Source: an uncultured Limosilactobacillus sp.
GTDB taxonomy: Bacteria; Bacillota; Bacilli; Lactobacillales; Lactobacillaceae
NCBI RefSeq assembly: GCF_934202235.1
Contig: NZ_CAKPXS010000037.1
Coordinates: 1-17,132, forward strand
Direction: 5' to 3'
Length of the DNA: 17,132 nucleotides
Shown: piece after piece, positions 12,184 to 17,132 of the stretch
How the letters are laid out: every line of letters begins with the position of its first letter
How positions within the stretch are numbered: position 1 is the stretch's first letter
The notes under the pieces: generated by a model
The model's database searches: none
Told to the model about the DNA's origin: nothing
The model's input: the letters and a program-made list of their open reading frames with translations, nothing else
Position numbers and translations under genes: made by a program

Positions 12184-14604
12184 ATGGCTTACGATCATTC
12201 GACAATCGAAAAAAAGTGGCAGAAATTCTGGAAGAAAAACCAGACCTTTAAGGCGACGCTTAATAAGGATCAAAAGAAGTACTACGTCTTGGATATGTTC
12301 CCTTACCCGTCAGGACAAGGCCTCCACGTTGGTCACCCCGAGGGCTACACCGCGACCGATGCGGTGGCCCGGATGAAGCGGATGCAGGGCTTTAACGTCC
12401 TTCACCCGATGGGCTTTGACGCTTTTGGTCTGCCAGCTGAACAATACGCACTGAAGACGGGCCATAATCCGAAGGGCTTTACCGACAAAAACATCAACCA
12501 CTTCCGCGATCAGATCCAGTCACTGGGCTTTTCTTACGACTGGTCACGGGAAGTCAACACCACTGATCCGGAATACTACAAGTGGACGCAGTGGATCTTT
12601 GAGCAGCTTTACAAGAAGGGCTTAGCCTACGAAGACGAAATTGAAGTTAACTGGGCTCCTGACTTTATGGGCGGTACAGTGGTGGCCAACGAAGAAGTCG
12701 TTGACGGCAAGACTAAGCGTGGTGGCTACCCGGTTTACCGAAAACCGATGAAGCAGTGGGTTTTGAAGATTACCGCCTACGCTGACCGGCTGATTAAGGA
12801 CCTCGACCTGGTTGACTGGCCGGAAAACATTAAGGAAATGCAACGCAACTGGATTGGCCGTTCGGAAGGGGCCGAAATCCGTTTTGCGGTTGATGGTCAT
12901 GACGGGCAAGTGATTACCGTTTACTCCACCCGGCCGGATACCCTCTACGGTGCCAGCTATATTGTCTTGTCACCGGAGCATGAACTGGTCAACAAGATTA
13001 CTACTGCTGACCAGCAGGCTGCAGTCAAGGCTTACCAGGAACAGGCCGCACGGCGGTCTGAACGTGAACGGACTGACGACAGCAAGGAAAAGACCGGTGT
13101 CTTCACTGGTGCTTACGCTATCAACCCGGTTAGTGGCGAAAAGCTGCCGATTTGGATTGGTGACTACGTCCTTCCGTCATACGGAACGGGCGCGATTATG
13201 GCAGTTCCGGCCCACGATGAACGTGACTGGGAATTTGCCAAGAAGTTTGGTCTGCCAATTAAGGAAGTAATTGCCGGTGGCAACGTTGAAGAAAAGCCAT
13301 ACACCGGGAGTGGAGAACATGTTAATTCACCACTAGTTGACGGCCTAGACAACAAGGCAGCTATTAAGAAGATGATTGACTGGCTGGAAGAGCACCATGC
13401 TGGGAAGGCCAAGGTGAATTACAAGCTGCGTGATTGGATCTTCAGCCGCCAGCGTTACTGGGGTGAACCAATTCCGGTGATTCACTGGGACGACGGGACA
13501 ACTTCACTGGTCCCAGAAGATCAATTGCCAGTAAGACTGCCAGATACCGATGACATTAAACCATCGGGGACCGGGGAGAGTCCACTGGCAAACGTCAAGG
13601 ACTGGGTCAACGTTTATGATAAAAATGGTCGCCACGGGCTGCGGGAAACCAATACGATGCCGCAATGGGCCGGATCCTCATGGTACTGGTTGCGTTACTG
13701 TGACCCGCACAATGACCAGGTCTTTGCTTCAAAAGAAGCCCTGGACTACTGGTCACCGGTTGACCTCTACGTCGGTGGTTCTGAACACGCCGTTCTGCAC
13801 TTGCTTTACGCCCGTTTCTGGCACAAGGTCCTGTACGACTTGGGCCTGGTACCAACACCAGAACCGTTTATGAAGCTGGTTAACCAGGGGATGATCCTTG
13901 GCGAAAACCACGAAAAGATGAGTAAGTCGAAGGGCAACGTCGTCAACCCGGACGAAATTGTCGACCAGTACGGGGCGGATACCCTACGGCTCTACGAAAT
14001 GTTCATGGGCCCATTGACTGAATCTGTGCCGTGGGATCCGAAGGGTCTTCACGGGGCAAACAAGTGGGTACACCGGGTATGGCGCCTCTTGATGGATGAC
14101 AACAACCACTTGCGTGACCGTGTTTCTACCTTCAACGATGGCAAGCTGACCGCGGTCTACAACCAAACCGTCAAAAAGGTAACGGATGATTACGAACGGC
14201 TGCACTTCAACACGGCAATCTCACAGTTGATGGTCTTTGTGAACGAAGCCTACAAGGTGGATGACTTGCCGGTTGAATACATGGAAGGCTTTGTCAAGAT
14301 GTTGGCACCAATCATGCCGCACCTGGCGGAAGAATTATGGAGCCACTTCCACGAAAGCGACACCATTACTTACCAGCCATGGCCAAAGTATGACGAATCA
14401 GCACTGCAGTCCAGCACGATTGAAATGATGGTCCAGGTTAACGGTAAACTTCGGGCTAAGCTGCAGGTCGAAAAGGACAGTGACCGTGATGCCCTCCAAA
14501 AGCTGGCACTCGCCAACGAACACGTCAAGAAGTTCGTCGATGGCAAGGACATCAAGCGGGTGATTGTCGTTCCCAACAAGATTATTAACATTGTTGCCAA
14601 GTAG
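12184..14604 (+). CDS. leuS: Leucyl-tRNA synthetase LeuRS
   Basis: This 806-residue class I synthetase charges tRNA-Leu in the cytoplasm. The HIGH motif is HVGH at 48-51, within FPYPSGQGLHVGHPEG. The CP1 editing domain shows STRPDTLYG and GTGAIMAVPAHDERDW, with the post-transfer editing threonines and the conserved Asp. KMSKS is at 578-582. The tRNA-binding anticodon and C-terminal domains follow, ending VPNKIINIVAK. ATG 12184 was chosen because AAAGGAG (12167-12173) precedes it; an upstream in-frame GTG at 12100 lies inside the T-box core. Length is standard for bacterial LeuRS. It is transcribed alone and ends in a terminator. Confidence 0.98.
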   Translation: MAYDHSTIEKKWQKFWKKNQTFKATLNKDQKKYYVLDMFPYPSGQGLHVGHPEGYTATDAVARMKRMQGFNVLHPMGFDAFGLPAEQYALKTGHNPKGFTDKNINHFRDQIQSLGFSYDWSREVNTTDPEYYKWTQWIFEQLYKKGLAYEDEIEVNWAPDFMGGTVVANEEVVDGKTKRGGYPVYRKPMKQWVLKITAYADRLIKDLDLVDWPENIKEMQRNWIGRSEGAEIRFAVDGHDGQVITVYSTRPDTLYGASYIVLSPEHELVNKITTADQQAAVKAYQEQAARRSERERTDDSKEKTGVFTGAYAINPVSGEKLPIWIGDYVLPSYGTGAIMAVPAHDERDWEFAKKFGLPIKEVIAGGNVEEKPYTGSGEHVNSPLVDGLDNKAAIKKMIDWLEEHHAGKAKVNYKLRDWIFSRQRYWGEPIPVIHWDDGTTSLVPEDQLPVRLPDTDDIKPSGTGESPLANVKDWVNVYDKNGRHGLRETNTMPQWAGSSWYWLRYCDPHNDQVFASKEALDYWSPVDLYVGGSEHAVLHLLYARFWHKVLYDLGLVPTPEPFMKLVNQGMILGENHEKMSKSKGNVVNPDEIVDQYGADTLRLYEMFMGPLTESVPWDPKGLHGANKWVHRVWRLLMDDNNHLRDRVSTFNDGKLTAVYNQTVKKVTDDYERLHFNTAISQLMVFVNEAYKVDDLPVEYMEGFVKMLAPIMPHLAEELWSHFHESDTITYQPWPKYDESALQSSTIEMMVQVNGKLRAKLQVEKDSDRDALQKLALANEHVKKFVDGKDIKRVIVVPNKIINIVAK

Positions 14605-14615
14605 TGGTTAACGAT

Positions 14616-14648
14616 AAAAGATGACTGTCAGCTGGCAGTCGTCTTTTT
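14616..14648 (+). terminator. Rho-independent terminator of leuS
   Basis: AAAAGATGACTG (14616-14627) pairs with CAGTCGTCTTTT (14636-14647), with one T-G pair and an 8-base loop, and a T-run closes it. Confidence 0.88.
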
Positions 14649-14699
14649 AAATTGCGGATAAGTTTGAGAAAACGAGGTTCGCCGCCGCGAGTGACGCGT

Positions 14700-14705
14700 T
14701 ATAAT
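14700..14705 (+). promoter_or_regulatory. -10 box of the hicB-like gene
   Basis: A perfect TATAAT lies 27 bases before the start codon. The best -35 (TTCGCC, 14678-14683) matches only 3 of 6. No inverted repeat typical of an autoregulating toxin-antitoxin operator is evident. Confidence 0.5.
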
Positions 14706-14731
14706 CAGCAGAAAAATAACAGAGGTGCGAA

Positions 14732-14995
14732 ATGAATGAAGTAACATATCCGGCAGTGATCACTAAGACTCAGCAGGGACTGCGGGTTGATTTTCCGGAC
14801 TTGCCAGATGCTTTTGCTCACGGGGAGAACAAGCAGGCGGCAATCAGCAATGCCCAGTTAGCACTGGCGATGGTGATCATTGACCGGCAGACCCACTATG
14901 AAGAAGTGCCAACGCCCAGTCCACTCGCTCAGGTGGCGGCGAACCACCCGGAAGGGCAAGTTAACGAAATTACCGTTGACTTGGACCAGTATTAA
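14732..14995 (+). CDS. HicB-like antitoxin-family protein, solitary
   Basis: This 87-residue protein has the HicB_lk fold (partial RNase H-like): YPAVITKTQQGLRVDFPDLP at the start, then AFAHGENKQAAISNAQLALAMVI, the classic HicB helix after the DFPDLPDAFAHG turn. True HicB antitoxins inhibit HicA mRNA interferases and carry a C-terminal DNA-binding domain. Here the C-terminus is a short polar tail (EVPTPSPLAQVAANHPEG) with no evident ribbon-helix-helix or HTH. No HicA-sized gene lies next to it: leuS and its terminator are upstream and a flippase gene follows. AGAGGTG (14721-14727) precedes ATG 14732. Family is confident; an antitoxin role is doubtful. Confidence 0.82.
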   Translation: MNEVTYPAVITKTQQGLRVDFPDLPDAFAHGENKQAAISNAQLALAMVIIDRQTHYEEVPTPSPLAQVAANHPEGQVNEITVDLDQY

Positions 14996-14999
14996 GCCG

Positions 15000-15028
15000 T
15001 TGCAGTGCTGAACCGACCAGGGTAAAAT
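15000..15028 (+). promoter_or_regulatory. Possible promoter of the flippase gene
   Basis: TTGCAG (15000-15005), a 17-base spacer and TAAAAT (15023-15028, 5 of 6). The -35 is weak. No terminator lies between the hicB-like gene and the flippase gene, so read-through is also possible. Confidence 0.45.
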
Positions 15029-15062
15029 AGACGGGTCGACTTTACATGAGGGAGTTTTGAAG

Positions 15063-16706
15063 ATGGCAAATCAAACTGGCAGTGGCCAAAGTGGTCAGCA
15101 GAATGCCAAGCAAAAAATGATTACTGGTTCGGCGTGGATGACTGCCGGCAGCATTACCTCGCGAATCCTCGGGGCAATCTATATCATCCCGTGGGTCACC
15201 TGGTTTGGAATCTATAGCAACCAGGCCAATGCGGCCTATGCCCAGGGGTACAACATTTACAGTATCTTTATTACTATTGCCACAGCGGGAATTCCGTCAG
15301 CAATTTCAAAAATGGTGGCCCACTACAACGGGTTAAACCAGACTAACATGAGCCGGAAACTTTACCGCGCCGGGATTACGGTGGCCATTATTTCCGGTGT
15401 CATTTGTGCCGCTATCATGATGGTGGGCGCCCCGCTTTTTGCCAAGGGTGATAAGACGGTCACGCCGGTGATTCGGTCACTTTCCTGGGCCATCCTGGTT
15501 ATTCCATGGATGAGTATTACCCGGGGCTACCTGCAGGGGTACAGCTGGATGGCGCCATCAGCCATGTCGCAATTTGTTGAACAGCTTTTCCGGGTAATTT
15601 ATATGCTGTCGGCAACTTACTTAATTATGAAGTTGGGTTCAGGTAACTGGGTTCATGCCGTTACTCAGTCCACCTTTGCCGCCTTTATTGGGGCGATTGG
15701 CAGTGTGGCTGTCCTCGGTTGGTCCTACCTACGCCACCTGGGTGAAATGAAGGAAATGAGTGACCGGGCGGAGCCATTAACTCAGGATGTCTCGGCCTTT
15801 CGACTGATTTTAGATATTGTCTACCAGGCCATCCCCTTCATTATTATCGAGTCTGGCATTATAATTTTTCAACTGGTCGACCAGTATACCTTTGACCCGA
15901 TGATGAGGGCAGTCGGCCACTTTACTCACTACCAGTTAGATGTTTTGTACGCCCTCTTTAGTTTTAACGCCAACAAACTGTACATGATTGTCATTTCGTT
16001 AGCATCGGCCATGGCGGTTACGGCTATTCCGTTACTAGCGGAAGCCCGGGTTCAAGACGACCAGCAGGGGATGCGGGAGCAAATTTCGAGCATTTTGATG
16101 TTGTTTTACTTCGTGATGATTCCGGCGTCACTGGGATTGTCAGCACTGGCCCAACCCATTTACACGGTCTTTTACCGTTACGATCCCGCGGGGGTGACGA
16201 TGTTGAAGTTTGCTGCCTATATTTCGATTGCCCTAGGCCTTTACACCGTTGCTGCCGCAATGATGCAAGGGATTTCGGAAAATATGCGAATGATGAAGTA
16301 CTTGGTGATCGGGCTAGGAATTAAGCTGCTTCTCCAATTTCCACTGATTTGGCTGTTCAAGGGTGTTGGGCCGTTGTTAGCGACCGGCGTATCCATGACT
16401 GTAATTAATTACCTGATCTTGCACTCCTTCAACGAGGAATTCCGCCTGCCATTTCATCGAATGGCCAGGGATACCAACCAAATCCTGATGTTTTCACTGG
16501 TAATGTATGCCGTGACGGCCGCCTTCGTGATGGTGATGAATCTCTTTACCAGTCCCTACGGCCGTTTTACGGCAGCACTAACGATGGTGGTTGGTGTTTT
16601 CCTTGGTGGGGGCATCTACGCTTATCTCAGCCTGAAGTTTCGCTTAGCGGACCGGCTGCTGGGCCCGCGTGTTGGTGTCTTGCGCGACCGGCTCCATATT
16701 CGTTAA
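15063..16706 (+). CDS. MurJ/YtgP-type flippase (MOP superfamily polysaccharide transporter)
   Basis: This 547-residue membrane protein has about 14 helices and belongs to the MVF/PST branch of the MOP superfamily. In B. subtilis the YtgP member is a lipid II flippase (MurJ) for peptidoglycan synthesis; related paralogues move teichoic or exopolysaccharide precursors. Support: a short polar N-terminus rich in Gly, Gln and Asn, then GSAWMTAGSITSRILGAIYI at the first helix (conserved Ser-Arg-Ile-Leu-Gly), GIPSAISKMVAHYN after the second helix, RGYLQG and the internal repeat of the two bundles. A conserved Asp is seen in FQLVDQYTF. ATG 15063 follows GAGGGAG (15048-15054); an upstream in-frame TTG at 15057 is too close. 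Substrate assignment to lipid II is inference from length and family. Confidence 0.85.
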   Translation: MANQTGSGQSGQQNAKQKMITGSAWMTAGSITSRILGAIYIIPWVTWFGIYSNQANAAYAQGYNIYSIFITIATAGIPSAISKMVAHYNGLNQTNMSRKLYRAGITVAIISGVICAAIMMVGAPLFAKGDKTVTPVIRSLSWAILVIPWMSITRGYLQGYSWMAPSAMSQFVEQLFRVIYMLSATYLIMKLGSGNWVHAVTQSTFAAFIGAIGSVAVLGWSYLRHLGEMKEMSDRAEPLTQDVSAFRLILDIVYQAIPFIIIESGIIIFQLVDQYTFDPMMRAVGHFTHYQLDVLYALFSFNANKLYMIVISLASAMAVTAIPLLAEARVQDDQQGMREQISSILMLFYFVMIPASLGLSALAQPIYTVFYRYDPAGVTMLKFAAYISIALGLYTVAAAMMQGISENMRMMKYLVIGLGIKLLLQFPLIWLFKGVGPLLATGVSMTVINYLILHSFNEEFRLPFHRMARDTNQILMFSLVMYAVTAAFVMVMNLFTSPYGRFTAALTMVVGVFLGGGIYAYLSLKFRLADRLLGPRVGVLRDRLHIR

Positions 16707-16725
16707 TCACATTAAAATAACGCGA

Positions 16726-16766
16726 CCGTTAACGGGTTGACGAGGGTCAAACGTTAACGGCCTTTT
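16726..16766 (+). terminator. Terminator of the flippase gene
   Basis: CCGTTAACG (16726-16734) pairs with CGTTAACGG (16752-16760). An inner stem, TTGAC (16737-16741) with GTCAA (16746-16750), extends it, and CCTTTTATT follows. Confidence 0.85.
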
Positions 16767-16798
16767 ATTACAGCGACAATTGCTTGCTAATTTAGGTT

Positions 16799-16808
16799 GA
16801 CAGTTGTA
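16799..16808. promoter_or_regulatory. Cop box-like operator of copY
   Basis: GACAGTTGTA matches the CopY operator TACANNTGTA in 7 of 8 fixed bases. It overlaps a TTGACA (16797-16802). A weaker ACA-N2-TG site occurs at 16776-16782. The promoter is unclear: TTGCTA (16784-16789) and TAAACT (16807-16812) with a 17-base spacer are the best pair, and the box would overlap that -10. Confidence 0.55.
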
Positions 16809-16842
16809 AACTATTAAATAGAAAAGAAGGGGAGGGCTGACA

Positions 16843-17132
16843 ATGGCAGCAAATGAACTAATGATTTCGCCGGCGGAATGGCAGGTAATGCGGGTTGTTT
16901 GGACCCGCGGCGACGTGACGAGTACGGAGCTAACCCACCTACTGGCGGAAAGTACTGGCTGGCAGGCAGCCACGGTGAAGACGCTCCTGCGACGGTTAGT
17001 CAAGAAGGGGTTTGTTACCACTAGTCGGCAGGGTAGGGCTTTTCATTACCGCCCGCTGGTTGATGAACGGGCCACAATGGAAGAAGCTGCGGACCAGTTA
17101 TTTGACGCCCTTTGTGCACACCAGAACGGGCC
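16843..17132 (+). CDS. copY: CopY/BlaI family copper-responsive repressor, cut by the window end
   Basis: The first 96 codons are present and no stop occurs before the edge. The winged-helix domain reads ISPAEWQVMRVVWTRGDVTS, then STGWQAATVKTLLRRLVKKG and a wing with HYRPLV. LFDALCAH after it matches the start of the CopY dimer region rather than BlaI or MecI, where I expect different residues. In CopY the metal site, a C-terminal CxC pair, senses copper or zinc and lies beyond the window. GGGGAGGG precedes ATG 16843. In related bacteria copY heads an operon with a copper ATPase and chaperone, which would lie downstream. The Cop box-like site upstream fits autoregulation. Confidence 0.85.
   Translation, partial: MAANELMISPAEWQVMRVVWTRGDVTSTELTHLLAESTGWQAATVKTLLRRLVKKGFVTTSRQGRAFHYRPLVDERATMEEAADQLFDALCAHQNG

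Noticed and set aside
16707..17021. Minus-strand frame opposite copY.
   Set aside because: It overlaps the flippase terminator and copY, with low-complexity sequence and no start signals.

Overview
This window looks like a chromosomal stretch from a heterofermentative lactobacillus, most likely a Limosilactobacillus-type species. The evidence is moderate GC, strong AGGAGG-type ribosome binding sites, SigA-like promoters, short intergenic gaps with clean rho-independent terminators, T-box leaders, an SMK box in front of metK (a Lactobacillales trait), HrcA/CtsR operators, and proteins close to lactobacillar families. Species is inference. No insertion sequence, phage gene, CRISPR array, tRNA or rRNA was seen.

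Layout, left to right. (1) Positions 1-717 hold an Hsp20 small heat-shock gene with adjacent CtsR and CIRCE (HrcA) operators. (2) Positions 810-2485 hold an amidohydrolase-family enzyme, a small membrane-anchored protein of unknown function whose start codon is unclear, and a convergent 66-residue unknown protein. (3) Positions 2638-3990 hold a CycA-like amino-acid permease, followed by a two-way terminator. (4) Positions 4072-6121 hold a divergent pair: perR, with a perfect Per box in its own leader, and a DHA2-type MFS exporter with a near-consensus promoter. (5) Positions 6159-6722 hold a divergent 3-methyladenine DNA glycosylase (Tag) that has lost the family's zinc ligands. (6) Positions 6719-9742 hold a complete methionine import operon, metN-metI-metQ, under a methionine T-box whose specifier can be read as ATG. 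(7) Positions 9760-10485 (minus) hold an unrecognised multi-pass membrane protein. (8) Positions 10549-11877 hold metK behind an SMK (SAM-III) riboswitch. (9) Positions 11892-14648 hold leuS behind a T-box whose most likely specifier is CTG (Leu). (10) Positions 14732-16766 hold a solitary HicB-like protein and a MurJ/YtgP-type flippase. (11) From 16843 to the end is the start of a CopY-type copper repressor, cut by the window edge.

The genes from 6.7 to 14.6 kb share a theme. Methionine uptake is sensed through uncharged tRNA-Met, S-adenosylmethionine synthesis through SAM binding at the metK ribosome binding site, and leucyl-tRNA charging through uncharged tRNA-Leu: three RNA switches of two classes in about 5.5 kb. 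The stress genes at the left (Hsp20, PerR) and right (CopY) each carry a visible operator. I found no convincing undescribed multi-gene system. The best leads are the unknown membrane protein between metQ and metK, the cysteine-free MetQ, the zinc-ligand-free Tag, the start-codon problem at 1851, and the orphan HicB protein.
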